A DNA stretch of 64,000 bases from an uncultured Prevotellaceae bacterium (lineage in GTDB: Bacteria > Bacteroidota > Bacteroidia > Bacteroidales > UBA932). Both the position numbers and the translations under genes were made by a program. Under the pieces are notes generated by a model. That model was not told the origin of the DNA. It made no database searches and was given only the letters and a program-made list of their open reading frames with translations. Location of the stretch: positions 186,001-250,000 of the forward strand of contig CAMVFZ010000001.1 in NCBI GenBank assembly GCA_947166905.1. The letters run 5' to 3'. Numbering within the stretch: position 1 is the stretch's first letter; each line of letters opens with the position of its first letter. Below, piece by piece: positions 35,363 to 45,504 of this stretch.

Positions 35363-36238
35363 ATGAAAAAATTATTGATCCTTTGCGCAGCAGCATTCCT
35401 AACGCTTGGCGCAGCAAATGCTCAGGAGAGCAGAAACAAAGTTCACGATCTCTTCCTTAACGAGATTATTTACGGTCACGAACAGAAGGAAGAAAAGTTG
35501 TCCACAGGCGAGGTCGTAGAAAAGGTACTGGAAACATTGGCTACCGGTGCCAATACCGTACAGGAAACGGCTCATTATGACGAGGTCAAGAATGGCGTTA
35601 TCGTAGGCCTTTCAAACGCAAAGCGCTTTAACCTGAATGACCGCGATGTCACCCCTGCAGACACCCTTGATCCGGAAAACCGCCTTGTAGACATCTTCGT
35701 CAGCAGCCTTACCAGCGAGTCCAAGATAGAAACCTACGGAAAAGGCAAGGATAAGAGAACCTATACCCATTACACAGTAAGGCTGGAGGTACTCCTTACC
35801 CTCAAGGATGTTGTGACAGGACAGATCAAACTTACCAAGAACTTCTCTGAGTATGCCACTGGTTCATCTTCATATAGCACAAAGGAAAAAGTCATTTACA
35901 ACGCTATCGGGTATCTGTCAAAGGATATTACGAAATTCATGAACAAACTTACCCCCTTCAATGCAACCATCCTGGAAGGTGGAAAGTTCAAGAAAGACAA
36001 GCAGCAGGAAGTTTACATCGACTTCGGTCTGTCAGAGGGTGCAGAAAAAGGTATGCAGTTTGACGTTTACTCTGTTCGCATTATTGCAGGCAGGGAGGCT
36101 AAGAACAAGGTTGGCAAGATCAAGATCATCGACGTACAGGGTGACGAGATCAGCCTTTGCAAAGTAACCTCCGGAGAGAAAGAAATCAAAGCTGCCCTGG
36201 ACGCAGGCATTGAACTGACACTGGTCAGCAAAGAATAA
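35363..36238 (+). CDS. Exported protein of unknown function
   Basis: The 291-residue product has a clear signal peptide (MKKLLILCAAAFLTLGAANA). The middle part (VRLEVLLTLKDVVTGQI) looks like the strand patterns of CsgG/LpoB-like periplasmic proteins. The last 90 residues (VYIDFGLSEGAEKGMQFDVYS...) resemble the C-terminal beta-domain of flagellar FlgT, though no flagella are expected here. I cannot assign a family. It may belong to the tamB-mtaB run, 10 bases after the MBL gene. Confidence 0.55.
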   Translation: MKKLLILCAAAFLTLGAANAQESRNKVHDLFLNEIIYGHEQKEEKLSTGEVVEKVLETLATGANTVQETAHYDEVKNGVIVGLSNAKRFNLNDRDVTPADTLDPENRLVDIFVSSLTSESKIETYGKGKDKRTYTHYTVRLEVLLTLKDVVTGQIKLTKNFSEYATGSSSYSTKEKVIYNAIGYLSKDITKFMNKLTPFNATILEGGKFKKDKQQEVYIDFGLSEGAEKGMQFDVYSVRIIAGREAKNKVGKIKIIDVQGDEISLCKVTSGEKEIKAALDAGIELTLVSKE

Positions 36239-36242
36239 CCGA

Positions 36243-38126
36243 TTAATCTATCGGATTGGGAACGAGCCCTTCGTCAATCAGTCGGCGGAGGGCTTTTGTC
36301 CACTCCAGCTCTGCGTAGCGGGACGGAAGGCCCATATGCTGCCTGATATCGGCCAAAGTATACCGCCCGCCTTTTTCATCAATGAAAGACTTGAGCTCCG
36401 CCTCCATCTCCACCTGAGAAGGGCCGGCCGGATGGCGGCGGCAAACGTCGCAAATGCCGCAGGCAGGAGCATCCGTCTGGCCAAAATAAGCCAGCAACTT
36501 GCGCGAGCGGCAAGTCTCCTCATCCCTCACATAATCCTCCATCGCAACGCACCTGGCATGATAACTATCCTTAAGCTGCTTGTAACGCATAGGAGAAAGA
36601 GCAACATTACCTGGCTCCAGGCGGGGATGCGCAATAGTCAGGATATCTGCCCTATCCTGTGGAATGTAATTGATTACGTGCATTACGGACAATTTGTACA
36701 ACATCTGATGGAACTGAGCGGTACCCATTCCAAGCCTGCTGCAAATATAATCCTCTTCAATCGGGACAGACCAGGAGAAAATGCCCTCGTAACGACGCAT
36801 CAGAATCTCCATAAGCTGCAGGGCCTGCGGATCTTCGTAATCAATGTCGTATAGTTCCTGGCGCGAAGCCCTTATTTTTACCCTGAGCTCCACTTCCATG
36901 TCTTCCGTAAGCGTCCAGTGCCCCTCACGCTCTATATATTTAATGGCATAGTAAGCTTCCTGACGGCCAAGAGAAAAGTGCTTGCAGAACTCCTCAAGAT
37001 TGAATTTCAGCATCCTCCCCTCTCCCGCGCCATAAGGAATCTCGTAGAAGGCATGGACCTTCTGGTAAATATCGGCCACATAATCCACCGGAGGGAAACT
37101 CACTTTTTCCAACTGACGCAGGCGCTGAAGGTCGGTAGAATTCCACAGCTGAACAGCATAGGACGTCTTACCGTCACGGCCCGCACGTCCCGCTTCCTGG
37201 AAATAGGCCTCAGGGCTATCCGGAAGATCCAGATGCACTACAAAACGCACATCCGGCTTGTCTATTCCCATGCCGAAGGCATTTGTACACACCATCACAC
37301 GAACCTTGTCCCGACGCCAGGCTTCCTGACGATCCGCCCGCATCTGATGGCCCAGTCCCGCATGGTAGAATGATGCCGATATCCCATTGGCGGTAAGCAT
37401 GGCCGCGATTTCCTCTGTCTTGGCCCTGTTCCGCACATATACGATTCCCGTCCCGGGCACTCCGTTGCAAACAGCCAGTAGCTGACCCAGTTTGTCATCG
37501 GCACGACGGACAATATAACAAAGGTTGGGACGGGCAAAACTACTGCCGATGATATTCTCTTTCCTGAAGCCCAGGCGTGCCATGATGTCCCTTGCCACGG
37601 AGGGAGTGGCAGTTGCCGTGAGCGCTATGACCGGCGCATCCACAACCTTACGGACCTCTCCGATTTTAAGGTAATCCGGGCGGAAGTCATATCCCCATTG
37701 GCTGATGCAATGGGCCTCATCCACCACTATATAGCTGACATTCATCTGCGGCAGATAACTCTGGAAGAGGAAGGTCGACAAGCGCTCCGGAGATATATAA
37801 AGGAACTTGAAGTCTCCGTAGCAGGCATTGTTAAGTATTGTATCCACTTCTTGCCTTCCCATGCCCGCGTGAATCGCCAAGGCCTTGATGCCTCTGTCCT
37901 GCAGGGTACGCACCTGATCTTTCATCAGCGCGATAAGTGGCGTAATGACAATGGCTATGCCGTCTTTCATCAGAGCCGGCACCTGGAAGCACACGGATTT
38001 TCCTCCGCCGGTAGGGAGAAGGGCAAGGGTATCGCGGCCGGCAACGGCAGACTCTATGATTTCCTGCTGCCTGGATCGGAAGCTGTCATACCCCCAATAT
38101 TCCTTAAGTACCTCAAGTGCTGTCAT
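36243..38126 (-). CDS. recQ: RecQ-family ATP-dependent DNA helicase
   Basis: The 627-residue helicase has motif I LPTGGGKSVCFQVPA near 38-52, the DEAH box VVDEAHCISQWGYDFRPDY near 135, motif VI QEAGRAGRDGK near 310, and a zinc-binding RQC region with cysteines at CRSRK and CGICDVC near 555-575. It unwinds DNA 3'-5' in recombination repair. The tail after the zinc site is a winged-helix-like segment; a typical HRDC domain is not seen. The stop is 4 bases from the convergent gene's stop. Confidence 0.9.
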   Translation of the reverse strand: MTALEVLKEYWGYDSFRSRQQEIIESAVAGRDTLALLPTGGGKSVCFQVPALMKDGIAIVITPLIALMKDQVRTLQDRGIKALAIHAGMGRQEVDTILNNACYGDFKFLYISPERLSTFLFQSYLPQMNVSYIVVDEAHCISQWGYDFRPDYLKIGEVRKVVDAPVIALTATATPSVARDIMARLGFRKENIIGSSFARPNLCYIVRRADDKLGQLLAVCNGVPGTGIVYVRNRAKTEEIAAMLTANGISASFYHAGLGHQMRADRQEAWRRDKVRVMVCTNAFGMGIDKPDVRFVVHLDLPDSPEAYFQEAGRAGRDGKTSYAVQLWNSTDLQRLRQLEKVSFPPVDYVADIYQKVHAFYEIPYGAGEGRMLKFNLEEFCKHFSLGRQEAYYAIKYIEREGHWTLTEDMEVELRVKIRASRQELYDIDYEDPQALQLMEILMRRYEGIFSWSVPIEEDYICSRLGMGTAQFHQMLYKLSVMHVINYIPQDRADILTIAHPRLEPGNVALSPMRYKQLKDSYHARCVAMEDYVRDEETCRSRKLLAYFGQTDAPACGICDVCRRHPAGPSQVEMEAELKSFIDEKGGRYTLADIRQHMGLPSRYAELEWTKALRRLIDEGLVPNPID

Positions 38127-38209
38127 AAAAAATTGTAATGTCCGGATAAATAATTGTTATAAAACATTTTAGCTCCGGAAAATTTGGGGCATAGCACAAA
38201 AATTGCAGT

Positions 38210-38258
38210 ACAAATTTAAAAAAAATACTATAGAAATCCGTGTTTTTGTGTAATTTTG
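38210..38258. promoter_or_regulatory. Divergent -7 boxes for recQ and pckA
   Basis: On the minus strand TAAATTTG (38210-38217) would start recQ near 38205 with a 79-nt leader. On the plus strand TAATTTTG (38251-38258) would start pckA near 38263 with an A-rich 34-nt leader. No strong -33 boxes are visible. Confidence 0.4.
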
Positions 38259-38296
38259 CAGGATAGAAAAGTCAAACTAAAAAATATAAAAAAACT

Positions 38297-39913
38297 ATGC
38301 CTAAATTCGATTTGAGCAAGTATGGTATCAAAGGTGTAAAGGAAGTTCTTTACAACCCTACCTACGAGGTTCTTTACAACGAGGAAACCAAACCCGGTCT
38401 TGAGGGTTATGACAAAGGTCAGGTTACCGAACTTGGTGCTATCAACGTAATGACCGGTATCTACACCGGACGTTCTCCTAAGGACAAATACATCGTTTAC
38501 GATCAGACCACCAAGGAAGGCAAACCCGGAGAGATCTGGTGGGACACCGAAGGCTATCACAACGATAACCACAAAATGTCTGTAAAGACCTGGAAGGCAG
38601 TCAAGAAGCTTGCTCAGCAGCAGCTTAGCGGCAAACGCCTCTTTGTTGTTGACGGTTTCTGCGGAACTCACGCAGACACCCGCATGAAGGTTCGCTTCAT
38701 TATGGAGGTAGCATGGCAGGCACACTTCGTTACCAACATGTTCATCCGTCCTCAGAACCAGAAAGAGTTCGACCAGGAGCCTGACTTCGTAGTATACTGC
38801 GCAGCTAAGGCTAAGGTTGACAACTATGCAGAGCTTGGTCTTCGTAGCGAGACCTGCGTTGCATTCAACGTTACTTCACGCGAGCAGGTTATCCTTAACA
38901 CCTGGTACGGTGGTGAGATGAAGAAGGGTATGTTCTCTATGATGAACTACTATCTTCCTCTTAAGGGCATCGCAGCTATGCACTGCTCTGCCAATACCGA
39001 TATGAACGGTGAGAACACCGCTATCTTCTTCGGTCTTTCAGGTACAGGTAAGACCACCCTTTCTACCGATCCTAAGCGTCTCCTTATCGGTGACGACGAG
39101 CACGGTTGGGACAACAAGGGTGTGTTCAACTTCGAAGGTGGTTGCTACGCAAAGGTTATCAAGCTTGACAAAGAGTCAGAGCCCGATATCTACAACGCTA
39201 TCCGCCGCGACGCTCTCCTTGAGAACGTTACCGTTGATGCAAAAGGTGTTATCGACTTCAACGACAAGAGCGTAACTGAGAACACCCGCGTTTCTTACCC
39301 TATCTATCACATCAACAACATCGTACGTCCTCTCAGCCACGGTCCCGCAGCTAAGCAGGTTATCTTCCTCAGCGCAGATGCATTCGGTGTTCTTCCTCCG
39401 GTATCCATCCTTGATCCTGAGCAGACCAAGTACTACTTCCTTAGCGGCTTCACCGCTAAGCTTGCAGGTACAGAGCGCGGTATTACCGAGCCTACTCCTA
39501 CCTTCAGCGCTTGCTTCGGCCAGGCTTTCCTTGAGCTTCACCCTACCAAGTATGCAGAGGAGCTGGTTAAGAAGATGAAGAAGAGTGGTGCTAAGGCATA
39601 CCTCGTAAACACTGGCTGGAACGGTACTGGCAAGCGTATCTCTATCCGTGATACCCGCGGTATCATCGACGCTATCCTCAACCACAGCATCGATGCTGCT
39701 CCCACCAAGAAGATTCCTTTCTTCAACTTCGTAGTTCCTACCAAGCTCGAAGGTGTTGATACTGGTATCCTTGATCCTCGCGACACTTACAAGAATGCCG
39801 CAGAGTGGGAAGAGAAGGCTAAAGACCTTGCAAGCCGCTTCATCAAGAACTTCCACAAGTACGAGTCCAACAAGGCTGGTAAGGCCCTCGTTAAGGCTGG
39901 TCCTCAGCTCTAG
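38297..39913 (+). CDS. pckA: Phosphoenolpyruvate carboxykinase (ATP)
   Basis: The 538-residue enzyme has the kinase-1a loop [13 protein letters not shown] near residue 248, the metal site [23 protein letters not shown], and [11 protein letters not shown] near the N-terminus. In anaerobic Bacteroidales it runs mainly as CO2-fixing PEP to oxaloacetate, making ATP on the way to succinate. Codon choice is strikingly different from its neighbours: T-ending GGT, GCT, CGT and CTT dominate, as in rpsA, pointing to very high expression. It stands alone with its own terminator. Confidence 0.95.
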   Translation: MPKFDLSKYGIKGVKEVLYNPTYEVLYNEETKPGLEGYDKGQVTELGAINVMTGIYTGRSPKDKYIVYDQTTKEGKPGEIWWDTEGYHNDNHKMSVKTWKAVKKLAQQQLSGKRLFVVDGFCGTHADTRMKVRFIMEVAWQAHFVTNMFIRPQNQKEFDQEPDFVVYCAAKAKVDNYAELGLRSETCVAFNVTSREQVILNTWYGGEMKKGMFSMMNYYLPLKGIAAMHCSANTDMNGENTAIFFGLSGTGKTTLSTDPKRLLIGDDEHGWDNKGVFNFEGGCYAKVIKLDKESEPDIYNAIRRDALLENVTVDAKGVIDFNDKSVTENTRVSYPIYHINNIVRPLSHGPAAKQVIFLSADAFGVLPPVSILDPEQTKYYFLSGFTAKLAGTERGITEPTPTFSACFGQAFLELHPTKYAEELVKKMKKSGAKAYLVNTGWNGTGKRISIRDTRGIIDAILNHSIDAAPTKKIPFFNFVVPTKLEGVDTGILDPRDTYKNAAEWEEKAKDLASRFIKNFHKYESNKAGKALVKAGPQL

Positions 39914-39936
39914 GATTCTTACTTCCTACAATTAAG

Positions 39937-39982
39937 AAGGGAGTGACCTGAGTCAATCTGACTTTTGGTCACTCTCTTTTTA
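39937..39982 (+). terminator. Terminator of pckA
   Basis: GAGTGACC (39941-39948) pairs with GGTCACTC (39967-39974); the stem is extended by flanking A-T and G-T pairs, and an inner GAGTCA / TGACTT element stacks in the loop. TCTTTTTATT follows. It sits about 25 bases past the pckA stop. Confidence 0.85.
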
Positions 39983-40033
39983 TTGTACTAATTAGGAGAT
40001 AGCGGAGGAACAGGCACTCCGCTATCGGCCTTG

Positions 40034-42964
40034 TTACTTCAAAGCGTCGATTACGGAACGATTGGCTTTATGAAGGCGGTCGATGGGGAGCTTGGGAATA
40101 CGGTCATAAGTCATAAGGCCGTTGACCTCAATCTCAACATCAGTAGTCTGCGTATAAACAGCTGCAGAAACACCCTCGCTGACGGTTCCAGCCAGCTGGG
40201 CGGCAAACTCCTCGTACTTGGCTATAACCTCATCGGCAGTCTGGAAGCCGATGTAACCCCAGTTGCGGTCCGGCTGCCACAGATGCCCCTGAACCGGCAA
40301 GCCAAGGCCGCCGTATTCGCCAAGAACATCTATCTGCCGGCCGTCGCTGCGAAGCTTCATCACAGGCTCAGGATAATTATGGCTATCCAGGATATCGCCG
40401 CAAAGTCTGTGGCTGCCACCGGAAGCAGAATTAACCAGACGAGTCGGATCAAGACTCTTTGTATACTCCGCCACCTTCTCTGTATCGAACTGACTCCAGG
40501 CCTCGTTGAAAGGCACCCACACCACGATTGAAGGGAAGCATTTACGCTGGCCGATAATCTCTGTCCACTCTTTATAGTAAGTCTCTTTTGCCGATTCCGT
40601 AAGCGGATAATCATAACCCTCGCCATAAGCGTACATGCCCCACTGGGCAGGCTTGCCACCCTTGTTGGCCGTAAGCGAAGGCATATCCTGCCATACAAGT
40701 ATACCAAGGCGGTCACACCAGGTGTACCAGCGCTCAGGCTCAACCTTGATATGCTTTCGAATCATATTGAAGCCGAACTCCTTTGTCTTTTCAAGGTCGA
40801 AGCGTAGAGCCTCGTCAGTAGGAGCCGTGTACAAGCCGTCAGGCCACCAGCCCTGGTCCAGAGGGCCGAACTGGAACAGCGGCTTGCCGTTCAGGCCAAG
40901 GCGTTTAAAGCCTTTATCATCGATGGCCTCTGATACCGTGCGCATGGCAAGATAACCATGTACCTTGTCCAGTTCCTGGTCATTATCGTCATACGCAACA
41001 AGCTCAAGGGCATATAGATACGGGCTGTCAGGGCTCCAAAGTTTAGCATCGGGAAGTTGTACGAAAGCTTGGTCGCCAACCCTGATATCGGCACTGGAAA
41101 CCAGGTCTCCCATAGGATCAGACTCGCTGTTGTAACCGACTCCGCCCTGATACACGTTCACTGTTATATAGCCGCCTGCATCAAACACTTCCGGGGCATC
41201 CACAGTCACTGAGGCAAAGCCAAGGGAGGAATCCGCAAGGGCATAATATGAGTTGATTCGTTTAGCCGGAACGGGCTCCAGCCATACGCTCTGCCAGATG
41301 CCGGAAACGGCCGTATACCATATTCCATGGGGCTTCAGCACCTGCTTGCCACGGGGCTGCTCGCCATTATTGGTACCATCTTCAACCCTTACTGTTAGTT
41401 CATTCTGCCCGGGCTTAAGAAGGGATGTAATGTCATAGCTAAAGCTGGTGTATCCACCGGTATGGGTACCTGCCTCCTGTCCGTTCACATAGACTGTGGA
41501 CTTCCAGTCAACAGCTCCAAAGTGAAGTAGGACTCGCTCCCCTTCCGGAGCCGTGAAGGTCTTGCGATACCAAAGCACATCGTCCGGAGTAAGGGTTTTG
41601 CCAACGCCGGACAAGGCTGATTCAAGGCAGAAGGGAACCAGAATCTTACCGTCTGCGTACTGGGGGAACTGACCGTACTCTGCAATTCTTGGCATTATTG
41701 CATAGTCCCACAGGCCGTTCAGGCTGGCCCAGGCACAATCCCTGACCATAATAGGACGCGGGTATTCAGGATGGGCATTCTCAGGGGTAACATCTGCGGC
41801 CCACTGAGTCTTAATACGGTCCCCGGCAGGAGCCCATTCAGGCTCAACTCCAAAGCGATAAACTGCTGTGTGTGAGTACTTTTCGCCTGCCTTAAGAATT
41901 ACAGAAGGGAAGTTTTCATGGTTCACTGCATCAGGCCATTTCTGAGTTTCCAGTACAACGGCGCAGCGACGGCTGAAAGGCTTACCCAATTTACCGCAGT
42001 CCTTTCCGTCAAAGAAGTTTCCGCTGTAGAACTGAAGGCCAGGCTGGTCTGTCAGCACCTCTACGTAACGTCCTGTAACATGGTCTGTTACGCGTGCAGC
42101 AAATTCAAGGCTGTCGGCAGTCTTACGGTCCAGACACCAGTTGTGGTCATAACCATTGCCGTTCTGGAGCTGATAGTTGGGCTCATTTATAAACTGGCCG
42201 ATAGCATGGCCCCTGCGAAAGTCGAACGGCGTACCGTCAACGGACTCAACCTCACCGGTTGGTATCGACAGGTTGTTAATGGGCAAGTATGCCGATGCTG
42301 CTATCTGCAACTCGTATTCTTCTATGCTTGTTTCAGTATCGCCGCGAAGATTAAAAAACGGATGATGGGCCATATTAACAGGAGTATCCTTATCAGACTC
42401 GGCCCCCATCACAACCTTTAGGGAAGCATCGGCAAGAAGCTGATATTCAATGGTGTAAGCGGTGTTGCCAGGGAAGCCGTCTTCTCCGTCTTTCCACCCC
42501 AGCGACAGGCGGATTGTGGAGTCTGTCACGGACACGACGTCCCAGGCCCGCATATCCAGGCCTTTGAAACCGCCATGGAGGGTCTGCACGAAGTTGTTGT
42601 TGACATCGGTATGATATTCAACTCCGTTAAGGGTATAGGTTGCATTGGCGATACGATTGGCGACGGGGCCTACAGTCGACCCCAGAAAGCGTTCGCCGGC
42701 GTATGGATGTTGATAGGAGTCCAGGCTGTCGCGGCCAAGAACGATGTCGGCCAGATTGCCGTCACGGTCAGGGGTATAAAGGCTGACTACTCTTGCGCCG
42801 AAGTTTGTAATCTGCGCTGTTACGCCTCCGTTACTAAGCGTGTACAGTCCAATTTGCACACCATCAACCTCTCCTTTGAACGCCTCTTCCGACACCATAC
42901 GCAGTCCCCCACCGCCACATCCTGCCATCACCACTGCCACAAACATCCATAATACCCTTTTCAT
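40034..42964 (-). CDS. Aldose 1-epimerase::GH2 glycosidase fusion lipoprotein
   Basis: One open frame of 976 residues joins two enzymes. After a lipobox (VVMAGC, residue 16), residues about 30-378 are a galactose mutarotase: VGPVANRIANA, the catalytic AHHPFFNL near 197, GYDHNWCLD near 264 and the base Glu in LETQKWPDAVN near 340. Residues about 395-965 are a family 2 glycoside hydrolase: sugar-binding, Ig-like and TIM-barrel domains with acid/base Glu in VPFNEAW near 820 and nucleophile Glu in GEYGG near 883. The usual RxSHYP motif is replaced by MIRKHIKVEP, so specificity is unclear. Probable job: cleave a beta-linked galactoside (or similar) and convert the beta-sugar to the alpha anomer. 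It ends the nahK-GH109 operon. Confidence 0.85.
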   Translation of the reverse strand: MKRVLWMFVAVVMAGCGGGGLRMVSEEAFKGEVDGVQIGLYTLSNGGVTAQITNFGARVVSLYTPDRDGNLADIVLGRDSLDSYQHPYAGERFLGSTVGPVANRIANATYTLNGVEYHTDVNNNFVQTLHGGFKGLDMRAWDVVSVTDSTIRLSLGWKDGEDGFPGNTAYTIEYQLLADASLKVVMGAESDKDTPVNMAHHPFFNLRGDTETSIEEYELQIAASAYLPINNLSIPTGEVESVDGTPFDFRRGHAIGQFINEPNYQLQNGNGYDHNWCLDRKTADSLEFAARVTDHVTGRYVEVLTDQPGLQFYSGNFFDGKDCGKLGKPFSRRCAVVLETQKWPDAVNHENFPSVILKAGEKYSHTAVYRFGVEPEWAPAGDRIKTQWAADVTPENAHPEYPRPIMVRDCAWASLNGLWDYAIMPRIAEYGQFPQYADGKILVPFCLESALSGVGKTLTPDDVLWYRKTFTAPEGERVLLHFGAVDWKSTVYVNGQEAGTHTGGYTSFSYDITSLLKPGQNELTVRVEDGTNNGEQPRGKQVLKPHGIWYTAVSGIWQSVWLEPVPAKRINSYYALADSSLGFASVTVDAPEVFDAGGYITVNVYQGGVGYNSESDPMGDLVSSADIRVGDQAFVQLPDAKLWSPDSPYLYALELVAYDDNDQELDKVHGYLAMRTVSEAIDDKGFKRLGLNGKPLFQFGPLDQGWWPDGLYTAPTDEALRFDLEKTKEFGFNMIRKHIKVEPERWYTWCDRLGILVWQDMPSLTANKGGKPAQWGMYAYGEGYDYPLTESAKETYYKEWTEIIGQRKCFPSIVVWVPFNEAWSQFDTEKVAEYTKSLDPTRLVNSASGGSHRLCGDILDSHNYPEPVMKLRSDGRQIDVLGEYGGLGLPVQGHLWQPDRNWGYIGFQTADEVIAKYEEFAAQLAGTVSEGVSAAVYTQTTDVEIEVNGLMTYDRIPKLPIDRLHKANRSVIDALK

Positions 42965-43035
42965 AGCTGTTGATATATTTATTAGACAGTTATTGTTTTA
43001 GACAAAGCAATTGTTAGTCAGAGAGGCGTGGACTT

Positions 43036-44412
43036 TTACAAAGCATAAGAAAAACCTTTGACCTTATCCCACTCACCACGAGTAAAATCAGGAACCTCTA
43101 CCGGCGCACAGCCATTCTCAATAGAAATCCTGGAAAGCTCGCTCAAGCAACACCACTCCGCAAGATCATAAACATCCATATCAAGTGGCAAACCCCTCTG
43201 AAGGCAATAAATCAAACGATAATCCATAATGAAATCCATTCCACCATGACCACCAACCTTCTTTGCCACATCTTCAAGCTCCTGAGTAAGAATAGGAGAA
43301 CTGTACTGCGCCTGAAGAGCCTTGGCATCATCGCCCATAATCAGGGTCTCATTGCCGATGGAATTGGCATCAGCCTCCAGCTTCTCCCGCAGACAGAACA
43401 CATTCACAGGATACTTGGCAGCGTAGCCCTCTGTTCCGACAAGCTGATACATACGGCTATACGGCCTGGGAGTAAGGACATCGTGCTGAATAAGCATGGT
43501 CTTACCCTTGGCGGTACGGATCTGGGTGCTGGTGACATCGCCATTCTTAAAATCCGGACAAGGCTTGCCATCATAAAACTCTGCCGCCTTGGGGCCATTG
43601 AAAGGATCGGTATCCATGGATGTGAGGACAGTCATACGATCTCCCCTATGGATGTTAAGTGCCTGACAGATAGGGCCGATGCCATGTGTAGGATAGAGGT
43701 CTCCCCTGTTGGCCTTGTTGTAGTCAAGACGCCATGAATGCCAGTACTCATGCCAGAAAGGCTCAAGGTTATGATGATATGAACCCTCTGCATGGATAAT
43801 CTCTCCAAACAGACCGCTCTGGGCCATTGCAAGCGCATTCATCTCAAAGAAGTCGTACACGCAATTCTCCAGCATCATACAATGCTTGCGGGTACGCTCC
43901 GATGCATCGATAAGGGCCCAGATTTCATCAAGAGTCAAAGCCGCAGGGACTTCAATTGCAGTATGCTTGCCGCACTCCATCGCATAAAGGCCGATGGGAG
44001 CATGATTCAGCCAGTCAGTGCAGATGTAAACAAGATCTACGTCATCGCGCTCGCACAAGCCTTTCCAGGAATCCTTGTCCCCGCCGAAGCATTCCGGCTC
44101 CGGGAACCCATTCTCTACCAGCCAGTTGCACGAAGCCGCCACCCTATCCGGTTCAATGTCGCAGATTGCAGTAATCTCTGCACCGGGGACCTTGGTAAGA
44201 CGCCTTACTGCCGACGACCCCCTCATTCCAACGCCAACTACGCCGATGCGAACCGTGGGCAAAGGCTCCGCCGTAAGCCCAAGAACACTCTCCTGGCCAG
44301 CCGGGCGCTCAGGGACAGGGGTTTTGATGATATAGGATTTCTCCTCATTTTTGCAATTGCAGGAAAGCAGGGCAAAGGCCGCTGCCGCCATTAGCAAATA
44401 TCTGAGTTTCAT
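43036..44412 (-). CDS. GH109-type lipoprotein (Gfo/Idh/MocA fold), likely alpha-N-acetylgalactosaminidase
   Basis: The 458-residue product has a lipobox ending ALLSC (residue 18). A Rossmann fold with GVVGVGMRGSSAVRRL near 58 and CDIEPDRV binds NAD. EVPAALTLDE near 150, the His-rich YHHNLEPFWHEYW near 224 and the C-terminal MDFIMDYRLIYCL and DVYDLAEWCC match glycoside hydrolase family 109, which uses NAD and an oxidation-elimination cycle and retains configuration. Known members remove alpha-GalNAc from blood-group A and mucin glycans. It lies 11 bases after the kinase and 71 before the mutarotase-GH2 gene. Confidence 0.82.
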   Translation of the reverse strand: MKLRYLLMAAAAFALLSCNCKNEEKSYIIKTPVPERPAGQESVLGLTAEPLPTVRIGVVGVGMRGSSAVRRLTKVPGAEITAICDIEPDRVAASCNWLVENGFPEPECFGGDKDSWKGLCERDDVDLVYICTDWLNHAPIGLYAMECGKHTAIEVPAALTLDEIWALIDASERTRKHCMMLENCVYDFFEMNALAMAQSGLFGEIIHAEGSYHHNLEPFWHEYWHSWRLDYNKANRGDLYPTHGIGPICQALNIHRGDRMTVLTSMDTDPFNGPKAAEFYDGKPCPDFKNGDVTSTQIRTAKGKTMLIQHDVLTPRPYSRMYQLVGTEGYAAKYPVNVFCLREKLEADANSIGNETLIMGDDAKALQAQYSSPILTQELEDVAKKVGGHGGMDFIMDYRLIYCLQRGLPLDMDVYDLAEWCCLSELSRISIENGCAPVEVPDFTRGEWDKVKGFSYAL

Positions 44413-44423
44413 GATATTACGCT

Positions 44424-45500
44424 TTAGTTTTCTTCTATGAATTTCTTAATTTCCGGAAGGGCAGCGTTCACGCTGTCAAAGAGCTTCATCTGGGCGGCCG
44501 TGCGCACCAGGTTATGTTCAGGATACTTAATCTTGTAGTAAGTATCGCCATTGATATAATCTGCCAGGAAGCGCACAGCCTGCATGTACGGGAACAGCTG
44601 AACAGCATAAGGCAGGTTTTCTTTCTCTATCGGGGTAAGAAACGTAGCTTCCTTCAGATAGCCCTTGGCAAAGGACTTGAAGATTTCCATATTGAAGCCC
44701 ATCTTGTCCAGATCGGGCTCGTCCTCCGGAGCAGTTGCAGCTCCTGTACGCAAAAAGTCACCAAAGTCAGAGAAAACATAGCTGGGCATTACGGTATCAA
44801 GGTCGATGACGCAAAGTATGGAACCGTCGCCGTCAAAGAGGATGTTGTTGACCTTGGTATCGCAGTGGCATACTCGCTTGGGCAGTTTACCCTCGCGATG
44901 CAGGGCCTCTGCCTTGCACATTTCTTCTTTCCAGGGATGGATACGGGCAAGAAGCTCCTTGACTCGGGGGTCAGCCATCCTGCCGGCAGCATCGGCAGCT
45001 TCTGCCTCTTCAAGCTGACGGGCACGGAGTTCCATGTTATGGAAGTCCGGGATAGTCTCACCAAGGTCCTCGGGGATATCGGCCAGCATGGCTTCAAAAC
45101 GGCCGAAGGCCTCGCCGGCATAATAAGCGTACTCCGGATTTACGGCCTCGAATGTAAAGGCGTCCTTAATAAAGACAGAAAGGCGCCAGAATTTGCCGTC
45201 GGCAGACTGATAATAAGTCTTTTTGCCGTCCTTTAATGGCATGAATCTGAGCACCTTGCGGTCTAAATCCTTTTCTCCGGAGAGTTTTGCACGGATGTGG
45301 CTTGTTACTAATTCAAGATTCCGTTGCAGCAGGTCTACATCCTTGAAGATGGCATTGTTAATCCGCTGTAGAACATAATCCTGCCCACCATCCGTCTTAA
45401 CTTTGTAAGTGTCGTTGATTAGACCATTTCCAAGAGGTGAAATGTCCAATACTTTTCCGCAGATAGCAAACTGCGATACAATTTCAATTAAATGAGTCAT
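44424..45500 (-). CDS. N-acetylhexosamine 1-kinase-like phosphotransferase (NahK-like)
   Basis: The start is ATG 45500; the track's 45551 start is inside the promoter. The 358-residue cytoplasmic protein has the APH kinase fold: LGNGLINDTYKV near 24, catalytic HCDTKVNNILF near 211 and metal-binding VIDLDTVMP near 232. The segments ATAPEDEPDLDKMGF and KYPEHNLVRTAAQMKL closely resemble the bifidobacterial lacto-N-biose pathway kinase NahK/LnpB, which makes GlcNAc-1-P or GalNAc-1-P. It is the first gene of the operon and would capture sugars released by the two lipoprotein hydrolases. Choline or homoserine kinase activity is less likely. Confidence 0.82.
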   Translation of the reverse strand: MTHLIEIVSQFAICGKVLDISPLGNGLINDTYKVKTDGGQDYVLQRINNAIFKDVDLLQRNLELVTSHIRAKLSGEKDLDRKVLRFMPLKDGKKTYYQSADGKFWRLSVFIKDAFTFEAVNPEYAYYAGEAFGRFEAMLADIPEDLGETIPDFHNMELRARQLEEAEAADAAGRMADPRVKELLARIHPWKEEMCKAEALHREGKLPKRVCHCDTKVNNILFDGDGSILCVIDLDTVMPSYVFSDFGDFLRTGAATAPEDEPDLDKMGFNMEIFKSFAKGYLKEATFLTPIEKENLPYAVQLFPYMQAVRFLADYINGDTYYKIKYPEHNLVRTAAQMKLFDSVNAALPEIKKFIEEN

Positions 45501-45504
45501 AAAA

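Noticed and set aside
41700-41850. Possible frameshift or misassembly joining mutarotase and GH2
   Set aside because: The frame is continuous through a proline-rich linker, codon use is uniform and both domains are complete, so a real fusion is more likely.
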